Shown here piece by piece: positions 25,252 to 33,041 of a DNA stretch of 64,000 nt (position 1 is the first letter of the stretch; each line of letters begins with the position of its first letter). Below the pieces are notes generated by a model. The model was not told the origin of the DNA and searched no databases. It saw nothing but the letters and a program-made list of their open reading frames with translations. The position numbers and the translations under genes are program-made. This stretch comes from Allostella vacuolata (GTDB lineage Bacteria > Pseudomonadota > Alphaproteobacteria > ATCC43930 > Allostellaceae): NCBI GenBank assembly GCA_006739055.1, contig AP019702.1:5481388-5545387 (forward strand), written 5' to 3'.

Positions 25252-26094
25252 TCAGCTGCGGTCGGCGCGCTTGGGATCGAGCGTTTCGCGCAGCCCGTTG
25301 CCGAGCAGGTTGACGCCCAGCACCAGCAGGATGATGGCGCCGCCGGCGAGGTTGGCGATCCAGGGCGCCACCAGCAGCCGGTCCCGGCCCTCGGCCAGGA
25401 TGTTGCCCCAGGTCGCGGTCGGCGGCGGCAGGCCAAGGCCGAGGAAGCTCAGGGCCGTCTCCTGGAGAATGAGCTGGGCCACCTGAAGGGTCGCGATCAC
25501 CGTCAGGATCGGCACCATCTGCGGCAGGATGTGGCGCGCCATGATGTAGCGGCCGCCGGCACCCGACGCGATCGCCGCTTCGACGAAAGGCCGCTCGCGC
25601 AGCGACCGGGTGAGGTTGAAGACGACCCGCGTATAGGTCTCCCACCCGGCGAATCCCAGGACCAGGATCAACACGGTGATGCCGCCGCCGAAGACGGCGA
25701 CGATGACGATCGCCAGCAGGATCTCCGGGATCGCCTGGTAGGCGTCGGCGAAGCGCATGATGACCTGCTCGACCCGGCCGCCGAGATAGCCCGCGAGCAG
25801 GCCGAGCGCGGTGCCGATGGTGAGCGCGACCGCCATCGCCAGCATCCCGACCGCGATCGACAGGCGCGAGCCGTGGATCAGGCGCGACAGCAGGTCACGG
25901 CCGAAATTGTCGGTGCCGAGCGGGTAGGCCCAGCTGCCGCGGTCGGCCCACACCGGCGGGCGCAGGCGCAGCATCAGGTTCTGCGCGTAGGGATCGTGCG
26001 GCGCCAGCCAGTCGGCGAAGAGCGCGACGAAGGCCATGCCGGCCACGAGCGCGACGCCGATGGCGATCTTGAGGTGAGGACCGAACCAGCGCAT
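25252..26094 (-). CDS. ABC transporter permease, DppC type
   Basis: 280 residues with about six membrane helices. The DppC/OppC opening is HDPYAQNLMLRLRPPVWADRG with LGTDNFGRDLLSRLIHGSR. The cytoplasmic coupling loop reads RERPFVEAAIASGAGGRYIMARHILPQ (an EAA motif), and LILQETALSFLGLGLPPPTATWG is diagnostic for this subfamily. It lies 6 bases after the dppB-like gene. It moves peptide-like or nickel-type solutes through the inner membrane together with DppB and the OppD/OppF ATPases at 30.9-32.8 kb. Confidence 0.93.
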   Translation of the reverse strand: MRWFGPHLKIAIGVALVAGMAFVALFADWLAPHDPYAQNLMLRLRPPVWADRGSWAYPLGTDNFGRDLLSRLIHGSRLSIAVGMLAMAVALTIGTALGLLAGYLGGRVEQVIMRFADAYQAIPEILLAIVIVAVFGGGITVLILVLGFAGWETYTRVVFNLTRSLRERPFVEAAIASGAGGRYIMARHILPQMVPILTVIATLQVAQLILQETALSFLGLGLPPPTATWGNILAEGRDRLLVAPWIANLAGGAIILLVLGVNLLGNGLRETLDPKRADRS

Positions 26095-26100
26095 CCCGGG

Positions 26101-27015
26101 TCACCGCATCCGGATGCGCGGGTCGATCGCCGCCTGCAGCAGGTCGACCAGCAGGTTGGCGACGACGATGGTGACGGCGACGATGAAGACCGAGGCGATG
26201 ACGATCGGCACGTCGCGCTGGAAGATGGCACTGACCATCAGCCGGCCGACGCCGGGCCAGGCGAAGATCGTCTCGGTCACCACCGCGCCCCCCATCAGTC
26301 GGCCGAGCTGCAGGCCGACCAGGCTGACCACCGGGTTGATCGCGTTCGGCAGGACATGCAGCCAGAGCGCCCGCCCGGCCCCGGCCCCGCGCGCCCGCGC
26401 CGTCGTCACGAACTGCTCGCGCGTCGTTTCCAGGACGCTGATGCGGGTGACGAGCACGAAGTTGGGCACCAGGAAGGTAGCCAGGGTGACGGTCGGCAGG
26501 ACCAGGTGCTCCCACCCGCCGCGGCCCGACGTCGGCAACCAGCCGAGCTCGAGCGCGAAGAACTGGATCAGCAGGATGCCGAGCCAGAAGCTCGGCATCG
26601 ATTGCCCGGCCACGGCCAGGATCGAGATCGCGAAATCCGGCAGCCGGTCCTTCCACACCGCGCACGCGATGCCGGCGAGCACGCCCAGCACGATGGCGAG
26701 CGTGAGGCCGAGCGACAGCAGCACCAGCGTCGCCTGCAGCCGCTCGAAGACGATGTCCATCGCCGCGGTCTTGAACTGGATGCTGGTGCCGAAGTCGCCC
26801 TGCAGCAGATCCCACAGGAAGTAGCCGAACTGCACCGGGATTGGCTCGTCCAGGTGCAGCTCGGCGCGCAGCAGCGCCTCCTGCTCCGGGGTGGCGTCGA
26901 GGCCGAGATAGATCGCGACCGGGTCGCCCGTCAGCCGCAGGACGACGAAGACGAACGCCACCACCAGGAGGAGCGGGATCGGCACCAGCAGGAGCCGGCG
27001 CAGCAGATAGCGCAT
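26101..27015 (-). CDS. ABC transporter permease, DppB type
   Basis: 304 residues with six membrane helices. The DppB opening MRYLLRRLLLVPIPLLLVV is followed by a long periplasmic loop with LHLDEPIPVQFGYFLWDLLQGDFGTS. The coupling loop is EQFVTTARARGAGAGRALWLHVLPNAINP, and GGAVVTETIFAWPGVGRLMV is conserved. Its partner DppC starts 6 bases downstream and a binding-protein gene ends 31 bases upstream, a normal dppA-B-C order. Confidence 0.93.
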   Translation of the reverse strand: MRYLLRRLLLVPIPLLLVVAFVFVVLRLTGDPVAIYLGLDATPEQEALLRAELHLDEPIPVQFGYFLWDLLQGDFGTSIQFKTAAMDIVFERLQATLVLLSLGLTLAIVLGVLAGIACAVWKDRLPDFAISILAVAGQSMPSFWLGILLIQFFALELGWLPTSGRGGWEHLVLPTVTLATFLVPNFVLVTRISVLETTREQFVTTARARGAGAGRALWLHVLPNAINPVVSLVGLQLGRLMGGAVVTETIFAWPGVGRLMVSAIFQRDVPIVIASVFIVAVTIVVANLLVDLLQAAIDPRIRMR

Positions 27016-27046
27016 CGGGTTCGGCCCCTGCCCGGCTCTCGCGGTC

Positions 27047-28549
27047 CTACTTCACCTTCACCTTGTGCAGGCGCAGCAGGGAATCGCGGGACGGCTGCCA
27101 GCCCTCGACGTTGGCGAGACGGGCAGAGATGCGCGGCAGGCCGAAGAGGAAGATCGAGGGCAGTTCCTCGTGCATGATCTCCATCATGCGGTTGTAGATG
27201 CGCAGCCGCTCGCCCTCGTCGAGCGTCGAGCGCCCTGCCTTCCAGAGCCGGTCGAACTCGGCGTTGGTCCAGTAGTTGCGCTTGCTGGCTTCGGTGTACC
27301 AGACGGTGTTGAAGTCGGCGTCGCCGACGCTGAACCAGCCGATCTGGTACATCGGCCCCTGTTCCTTGTTGCGGTCGAGCTGCGACCAGACCCCGCCCTC
27401 GACCACGTTCACCGTGGTGCGGATGCCGGCGGCCGTCATCATGCCGGCGGCGGCGTTGGCGATGTCGACGTCCGACAGGTAGCGGCCGGAGAGGGTGTTG
27501 ATTCGCGTGTCGAAGCCCTTCGGGTGGCCGGCTTCCGCCAGCAGCGCCTTGGCCCGGGCCGGGTCGAACGGTCGGTCGGCCAGCTTCGGATTGTGGCCGA
27601 AGGTCGCCTTGGTGACGAGCTGGCCGTCCAGCACCGAGCCGTAGCCGCCCAGCATCTGCTGCAGGAGCGTCTTCTTGTCGATCGCGTGGTCGACCGCGCG
27701 GCGCACCCGGACATCGTCGAAGGGCGGCTTGCGGGTGTCGAAGGTCAGCACGAGGCTGACCGAGGATTCGATCGAATCGACCTTGAGGTTGCGGCGGCGC
27801 TGGACCGACGGCAGCAGGTCGACCGGCACCTCCTCGATGATGTGCGTTTCGCCCGCGATCAGCGAGGCGACCCGGGTCGCGCCTTCGGAGATGGTGCGGA
27901 TGCGCAGCTTCTTCATCGCCGGCGGCCCACCCCAGTAGTCCGGGTTGGCGACCAGGTCATAGTGGTCGCCCGCGACCCACTCGGCATATTTCCAGGGGCC
28001 GGTGCCGACCGGCTTGCGGTGCGCCTCCTTGAAGCCCAGCCGCTCCGTCACCGCCTTCTGCTCGACCGCGATGTCGGCCAGGCCACGCAGCAGCAAGGGT
28101 GCCGGCGCGGTGGTGCGGATGTCGACCGTGTTCTCGTCGACGACCTCGGTCGCGGCGATCCCGGCGATCCGGCCCTTGCGGACATAGATGGTCTTCGGGT
28201 CGGTCACATAGTCGATGGTGAACTTGACGTCGGCGGCGGTGAAGGGCGTGCCGTCGTGCCACTTCACGCCGCGGCGCAGGTGGAAGCGCCAGTGGGTCGG
28301 GCTCAGCGTCTCCCACCGCTCGGCCAGCGCCGGGACGAGCTTGTCGCCGGCGTCGCGGGCGACCAGCGGCTCCCAGGTCTGGAAGACCAGGCTGAGGGTG
28401 ATGTAGCCCCCCGCCGCCGGGCTGATGGAATCGGTGAAGACCGCCGCCCCCACCACCAGCGTGTCGTCCTTGGCCTGCGCCAGGCAGGGGTTGGCCAGCA
28501 TCGAGGCGGCGACCGCCGCCAGCCCGATCGTGCCGAGGAAACGTCGCAT
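27047..28549 (-). CDS. ABC transporter substrate-binding protein (SBP_bac_5), second of the locus
   Basis: 500 residues with a signal peptide (FLGTIGLAAVAASMLANPCLAQA) and SBP_bac_5 landmarks WRFHLRRGVKWHDGTPFTAADVKFTI, VGTGPWKYAEW, VRRAVDHAIDKKTLLQQML. It is immediately upstream of the permease pair on the same strand and is their most likely receptor. It differs clearly in sequence from the binding protein at 20.8 kb, so the two probably recognise different forms of a substrate. Confidence 0.92.
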   Translation of the reverse strand: MRRFLGTIGLAAVAASMLANPCLAQAKDDTLVVGAAVFTDSISPAAGGYITLSLVFQTWEPLVARDAGDKLVPALAERWETLSPTHWRFHLRRGVKWHDGTPFTAADVKFTIDYVTDPKTIYVRKGRIAGIAATEVVDENTVDIRTTAPAPLLLRGLADIAVEQKAVTERLGFKEAHRKPVGTGPWKYAEWVAGDHYDLVANPDYWGGPPAMKKLRIRTISEGATRVASLIAGETHIIEEVPVDLLPSVQRRRNLKVDSIESSVSLVLTFDTRKPPFDDVRVRRAVDHAIDKKTLLQQMLGGYGSVLDGQLVTKATFGHNPKLADRPFDPARAKALLAEAGHPKGFDTRINTLSGRYLSDVDIANAAAGMMTAAGIRTTVNVVEGGVWSQLDRNKEQGPMYQIGWFSVGDADFNTVWYTEASKRNYWTNAEFDRLWKAGRSTLDEGERLRIYNRMMEIMHEELPSIFLFGLPRISARLANVEGWQPSRDSLLRLHKVKVK

Positions 28550-28582
28550 CCGGATTCTCCCGACCTTGAAGGGTTTATGAAC

Positions 28583-29266
28583 TCACGCCTCGCCCTGCTG
28601 CGCGCGCCAGCGGTCGTCCCGCGGCAGGCGCGGGTTGTAGGGCCGCTCGGCGTAGTAGGGCAGCAGCGGACGGAACCATTCGAAGATGCGGCGCAGCTCG
28701 CCGATCGGCTCGTGGTGCACGTCGACCCGGAGGTCGATGTAGGCGAAGGGCTCGTCGCCATAGACCAGGATCGAGGACGAGAAGTGGCCGTCGGCCTGGC
28801 CGCCGGCCGCGCCCCCGGCCTCGACCGAGCGGACCAGGCGCTCCTCCAGCAGCTCGTCGCCGGTCGTCTCCATCGACTTCGCCATGCCTTCCAGCACCTG
28901 CGGGCCGATCACGCCGTTGCCCATCACCAGCCAGCCCTTGCCCAGGATGTGGCCGGCATGGGCGCCGTTCTCGGAGCCGGTCATGGCGGCGGCGTTGCCC
29001 CAGGCGTCGACCACGCCGACCTGGCGCAGCGGCGCGTTGGGATCGCTCGCCTCCAGCTCCTGGATGATCTTTCCGGCGTGGTAGCCGAGGCCCATCAGCC
29101 GGGTGCAGAGCAGGGTCAGGCGCGGGTCGGCGATCGCCTGGACCGAGGCGGCGGCCATCCGCGGGATGACGACCGGGCAGCGGTTGCCGACGGCCGGCGC
29201 ATGGGTGGCCATGGCCACGCCCAGCATTTTCGTCCGCGGGCAGCGGGCGACGACGGTGAAGGTCAT
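28583..29266 (-). CDS. DUF1028 protein, paralogue A
   Basis: 227 residues of the DUF1028 family (COG3342, described as Ntn-hydrolase-like). It begins MTFTVVARCP, so Thr2 becomes the N-terminal residue once Met is removed, as an Ntn nucleophile would need. Shared family blocks follow: AVGNRCPVV, VVDAWGNAAAMTGSENG, a GN-rich MGNGVIGP, EAGGAAGGQADGHFSSSILVY, and IDLRVDVHHEPIGELRRIF. Its start is one base after the stop of paralogue B, and a binding-protein gene follows, so it belongs to the transport operon. It may hydrolyse an amide bond in the imported compound; this is inference. Confidence 0.88.
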   Translation of the reverse strand: MTFTVVARCPRTKMLGVAMATHAPAVGNRCPVVIPRMAAASVQAIADPRLTLLCTRLMGLGYHAGKIIQELEASDPNAPLRQVGVVDAWGNAAAMTGSENGAHAGHILGKGWLVMGNGVIGPQVLEGMAKSMETTGDELLEERLVRSVEAGGAAGGQADGHFSSSILVYGDEPFAYIDLRVDVHHEPIGELRRIFEWFRPLLPYYAERPYNPRLPRDDRWRAQQGEA

Positions 29267-29267
29267 G

Positions 29268-29996
29268 CTACTTGCTCCCGTCGCGGGCGGCGGCGCGCGC
29301 GGCCACCCAGTCCTCGACCACGCCCAGCGCCCAGGGCTGCCAGGGACGCGTCTCGTAATATTCGATCTGCGGGCGATAGATGTCGAACATCCGGCGCAGC
29401 TCGCCGATCGGCTCGGCGTGTTCGTCGACCCGCAGGTCGACCAGCGGGTAGTCCTGGGCGCGGTAGACGAGGAGGGCGGCCGAATGCTGCCCGCCATGCT
29501 GCCCGCCGGCGTCTCGGCCCGCTTCCAGCGCCGCCATGAGGCGCGCTTCCAGGTCGTCCCCGGCCATCGCCCGGAAGGTCTCGGCCATCGCCGAGGCGGT
29601 GCGCTCGGAGATCAGGCCGTTGCCCATCGCCACCATGTTCGGCTCGCAGGAATGCCCGGACCAGTCCTTGTTGTCGGAGCCGGTGCGCGCGACCGCGTTG
29701 CCGTCGCGGTCGATGACCGAGATCTGGCGGTATTCGATATGCGGGTCGCTGGCGGCGATCTCGTCCAGCACGCGCTGGGCCGAGTAGCCGAGATCGAGCA
29801 GCTTCAGGCCGAGCGGGCCGAGGCGCGGGTCGGTCACGGCCATGGTGACGACGACACCGAGGCCGGGCCGGATGAAGGGACAGCGGGCGCCGACGCACAT
29901 CGGCCGGGTCGAGATCGCGACACCGTACTTGCCGGTGTCCGGGCAGCGCGCCGAGATGGCGAACGTGGAAAACTCCTCGCCGAATGGCCCCATCAT
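29268..29996 (-). CDS. DUF1028 protein, paralogue B, with N-terminal extension
   Basis: 242 residues. The family core starts only at residue 11 (TFAISARCPDTG), after MMGPFGEEFS. It keeps the blocks VGARCPFI, VIDRDGNAVARTGSDNKDWSGH, MGNGLISE, EAGRDAGGQHGGQHSAALLVY and VDLRVDEHAEPIGELRRMF. AGGAG 8 bases before ATGATG supports the annotated start. The extension would need to be cut before Thr11 if Thr is the nucleophile. An ACG codon at that very position is preceded by GAGGAG, so an alternative start cannot be fully excluded. First gene of the minus-strand operon. Confidence 0.87.
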   Translation of the reverse strand: MMGPFGEEFSTFAISARCPDTGKYGVAISTRPMCVGARCPFIRPGLGVVVTMAVTDPRLGPLGLKLLDLGYSAQRVLDEIAASDPHIEYRQISVIDRDGNAVARTGSDNKDWSGHSCEPNMVAMGNGLISERTASAMAETFRAMAGDDLEARLMAALEAGRDAGGQHGGQHSAALLVYRAQDYPLVDLRVDEHAEPIGELRRMFDIYRPQIEYYETRPWQPWALGVVEDWVAARAAARDGSK

Positions 29997-30058
29997 TGCT
30001 TGGCTCCTGATTGCCTCGGCCGGACGATAGCGGACGCGGTTGCGGCAGACAATGACCG

Positions 30059-30080
30059 AATGTATGGTCGTCCGGACATT
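30059..30080. promoter_or_regulatory. inverted repeat between divergent DUF1028 genes
   Basis: AATGT at 30059-30063 is matched by ACATT at 30076-30080, with the self-complementary GTCCGGAC between them. It lies in the 116-base gap that must hold the promoters of both divergent transcription units, so it is a candidate operator, perhaps for the UTRA-type GntR protein. Confidence 0.3.
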
Positions 30081-30112
30081 TGATCCGGCACCTCGCCGGC
30101 GGAGGAGACGCC

Positions 30113-30859
30113 ATGACTTTCACCGTCGCGGCCCGCTGCCCCACCACGGGCTCGATCGGCATCTGCATCGCCACCAGCTCGCCCATGGTCGGGTCCCGCT
30201 GCGTCCACGTCATGCATAATGTCGGGGTCATCGCCCATCAGGCGACGCCCGAGCCGCGGCAGGCCCGCTACGGCATGCGCCTGCTGGGCGAGGGCGCGCG
30301 CGCGCCGAAGGTGCTGCGGGAGCTGGAGGAGAACGATGCCGACATCGAGTTCCGCCAGATCGCGATCATCGACATCCACGGCAAGGCCGTCGCCCGCACC
30401 GGCCAGGAGAACCGGAACTGGGCCGGCCATCTCGTCGGCGACGGCTTCGTGGCCCTCGGCAACCTGCTGGAAGGCGCCCATGTCGTCCAGGCGATCCATG
30501 ACGGCTACCTGGTCCATGCCGACCAGCCGTTCGACGAGCGCCTGATGCGGGCGATCGAGGCCGGCCGCGACGCGGGCGGCCAGGTGGAGGGCCAGACCTC
30601 GGCTGCGATCCTGGTCTACGACCAGCAGGCGGTAGCGCGGGTCGACATCCGCGTCGACCTGTCGCTGGAGCCGATCGCCGAGCTGCGCCGCCAGTTCGAC
30701 TGGTTCCAGCCGCTGGTGCCCTTCTATGCCGAGCGCTGCAACAACCCGCGGGTCGGCCGCCACAAGGACTGGCTGAAGGCGCGCGGCATCGAGCGGCAGT
30801 TCGGCGTGCCGCCGGCCCATGTCGCCGCCGCGCGCGCCGCCGGCAAGCGGCCCGCCTGA
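30113..30859 (+). CDS. DUF1028 protein, paralogue C
   Basis: 248 residues starting MTFTVAARCPTTG after a GGAGGAG ribosome binding site; the open frame reaches back to 30080 but the ATG at 30113 matches paralogue A exactly. It has the same conserved blocks: MVGSRCVHV, IIDIHGKAVARTGQENRNWAGH, EAGRDAGGQVEGQTSAAILVY, VDIRVDLSLEPIAELRRQF. Its C-terminus is about 20 residues longer than in paralogue A (ERQFGVPPAHVAAARAAG). It heads the plus-strand operon with the two ATPase genes and is divergent from paralogue B. Confidence 0.88.
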   Translation: MTFTVAARCPTTGSIGICIATSSPMVGSRCVHVMHNVGVIAHQATPEPRQARYGMRLLGEGARAPKVLRELEENDADIEFRQIAIIDIHGKAVARTGQENRNWAGHLVGDGFVALGNLLEGAHVVQAIHDGYLVHADQPFDERLMRAIEAGRDAGGQVEGQTSAAILVYDQQAVARVDIRVDLSLEPIAELRRQFDWFQPLVPFYAERCNNPRVGRHKDWLKARGIERQFGVPPAHVAAARAAGKRPA

Positions 30860-30896
30860 CCGTCGCCGCCGCAGCCGCACCGCGCCCCCGCCTCCG

Positions 30897-31865
30897 ATGA
30901 CCCTGCTCGACATCGACGACCTGACGGTCGCCTTCGGCCCGGCGCGCAAGCCAGTGACGGTGGTCGACCGCGTCGGCTTTTCCGTCGATGCCCGGGAGAC
31001 GGTGGCCCTGGTGGGGGAAAGCGGCAGCGGCAAGAGCGTGACCGCGATGGCCATCCTGCGCCTTCTCCAGGAGCCGGGGCGGGTCTCGGGCGGCGCCGTC
31101 CGCTTCCAGGGACGGAACCTGGCCGAGCTGTCCGAGCGCGAGATGGCCAGGATCCGCGGCGACCGCATCGCCATGATCTTCCAGGAGCCGATGTCGTCGC
31201 TGAACCCGCTGCTGTCGGTGGGCGGCCATGTGACGGAGCCCCTGCGCCTGCATCGCGGCCTGTCGCGGCGCGACGCCCGGGCCCGGGCGATCGCCCTGCT
31301 CGACCGCGTCGGCATTCCCTCGGCCGCGCAGCGCATCGACGACTACCCGCACCGGCTGTCGGGCGGGATGCGGCAGCGGGTGATGATCGCGGCCGCACTC
31401 GCCTGCGAGCCGGCGCTGCTGATCGCCGACGAGCCGACGACGGCGCTCGACGTCACCATCCAGGCGCAGATCATGGACCTGCTGTCCGACCTGCAGGCGG
31501 AGTTCGGCATGGGCATCCTCTTCATCACCCACGACCTGGGGGTGGTGGCCGAACATGCTCACCGCGTCGTCGTCATGTATGCCGGGCGGGTGGTCGAGCG
31601 CGCGACCACCGCCACGCTCTTCGACCGGGCGGCACACCCCTATACCGCGGCACTGCTGCGCTGCATCCCCGACGACGGGACGGCCGACCGGCTGGAGGTG
31701 ATCGAAGGCTCGGTGCCGGCGCCGGGCGCGCTTCCATCCGGGTGCCGGTTCGCGCCGCGCTGCCCGCGGGCGGTCGAGGCCTGCCGCGCCGACGACCCGG
31801 CACTGGCCATGATCGGTCCCCAGCACTTCGCCGCCTGCATCCGGCCGGTAGGGGGCGACGCATGA
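30897..31865 (+). CDS. ABC transporter ATP-binding protein, OppD/DppD type
   Basis: 322 residues. Walker [11 protein letters not shown]-loop [15 protein letters not shown], signature [15 protein letters not shown], Walker [13 protein letters not shown], and switch His in ITHDLG. The C-terminal oligopeptide-type extension carries cysteines ([14 protein letters not shown]) that in relatives bind a [4Fe-4S] cluster. It energises uptake together with the overlapping OppF gene; the matching permeases are on the opposite strand 4 kb away. Confidence 0.94.
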   Translation: MTLLDIDDLTVAFGPARKPVTVVDRVGFSVDARETVALVGESGSGKSVTAMAILRLLQEPGRVSGGAVRFQGRNLAELSEREMARIRGDRIAMIFQEPMSSLNPLLSVGGHVTEPLRLHRGLSRRDARARAIALLDRVGIPSAAQRIDDYPHRLSGGMRQRVMIAAALACEPALLIADEPTTALDVTIQAQIMDLLSDLQAEFGMGILFITHDLGVVAEHAHRVVVMYAGRVVERATTATLFDRAAHPYTAALLRCIPDDGTADRLEVIEGSVPAPGALPSGCRFAPRCPRAVEACRADDPALAMIGPQHFAACIRPVGGDA

Positions 31866-32848
31866 CCGCGCCGCCGCAGCTACCCCTCCTCCGGGCAACC
31901 GGGCTCGCGAAGCATTTCCCGGTCCTGGGCGGGCCGCTCGGCATCGCCCAGGTGGGCACGGTGCGGGCGGTCGACGGGGTCGACCTGACGGTCGCCCGCG
32001 GCGAGGTGCTGGGGCTGGTGGGCGAGAGCGGGTGCGGCAAGTCCACCCTCGGCCGGCTGCTGATCCGCCTGCTCGATGCCACGGCCGGCACGGTGGAGTT
32101 CGACGGGACCGACCTGACGGCCGCCCGCGGCGCCGACCTGCAGGCGCTCCGCCGGCGGTTCCAGATGATCTTCCAGGACCCGTACGGCTCGCTGAACCCG
32201 CGCATGAGGGTGGACGAGATCGTGACCGAGCCGCTGCGCCTGGCGGGCCACGCCCGGGCCGAGCGCAGGGCGCGGGCGCCGGAGCTGCTGCGCATGGTCG
32301 GGCTGGCGGCGGAGCATGGCCGGCGCTATGCGCACCAGTTCTCGGGCGGGCAGCGGCAGCGGATCGGCATCGCCCGGGCGCTGGCCCTCGACCCGGCGCT
32401 GGTCGTCTGCGACGAGCCGGTGTCGGCGCTGGACGTGTCGGTGCAGGCGCAGATCGTCAACCTGCTGCGCGACCTGCAGCGCGAGCGCGGCCTCAGCTAC
32501 GTCTTCGTCTCCCACGACCTGCGCGTGGTGCGCCACATCGCCGACCGGGTCGCGGTCATGTATCTCGGCCGCATCGTCGAGATCGGCGACAAGGAAACCG
32601 TCTATGCGCGGCCGCTGCACCCCTACACCGAGGCCCTGCTGGCCGCCGCCCCCCTGCCCCGGCCGGGCCGCCCGCGCGTCCGCGCCGCCGTCCGCGGCGA
32701 GATCCCGAGCGCGATGAACCCGCCGCCGGGCTGCCCATTCCATCCGCGCTGCCCGCTGGCAGTGGAGCGCTGCCGGGTCGAACGCCCATCGCTGCGCATG
32801 ATCGGCGGCCGCGCGGTCGCCTGCCATCTGGCGGACGACCGAGACTAG
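31862..32848 (+). CDS. ABC transporter ATP-binding protein, OppF/DppF type
   Basis: 328 residues. Walker A GESGCGKSTL, Q-loop FQDPYGSLNPRM, signature FSGGQRQRIGIARAL, Walker B VVCDEPVSALDV and FVSHDL. The C-terminal extension has CPFHPRCPLAVERC, the cluster-binding type cysteine set. The ATG at 31862 overlaps the oppD stop (ATGA), showing translational coupling. It is the last gene of the plus-strand transport operon. Confidence 0.94.
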   Translation: MTAPPQLPLLRATGLAKHFPVLGGPLGIAQVGTVRAVDGVDLTVARGEVLGLVGESGCGKSTLGRLLIRLLDATAGTVEFDGTDLTAARGADLQALRRRFQMIFQDPYGSLNPRMRVDEIVTEPLRLAGHARAERRARAPELLRMVGLAAEHGRRYAHQFSGGQRQRIGIARALALDPALVVCDEPVSALDVSVQAQIVNLLRDLQRERGLSYVFVSHDLRVVRHIADRVAVMYLGRIVEIGDKETVYARPLHPYTEALLAAAPLPRPGRPRVRAAVRGEIPSAMNPPPGCPFHPRCPLAVERCRVERPSLRMIGGRAVACHLADDRD

Positions 32849-33041
32849 ACCGCGCCGGCGCCAGGAACGCCGGAGACGCCGGGCTTCGCGAGGGCTGTGG
32901 TATAAATGCGACCTGTTCGCGTTCCTTGACACGACCGCGGGCTAACTTCTTGAAAAAAATTTCTTGCGGCGTCAGAAAGGCTGAACTCCTTACTGGCCTT
33001 GTGGAAATAGCGCAGCCGCGCGCTGCATGGGGGACGGGACG

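Noticed and set aside
20686-32848. Mobile genomic island
   Set aside because: No integrase, transposase, tRNA target or flanking repeat was seen and the codon use looks like the surrounding genes, so I call it an accessory locus rather than a mobile element.
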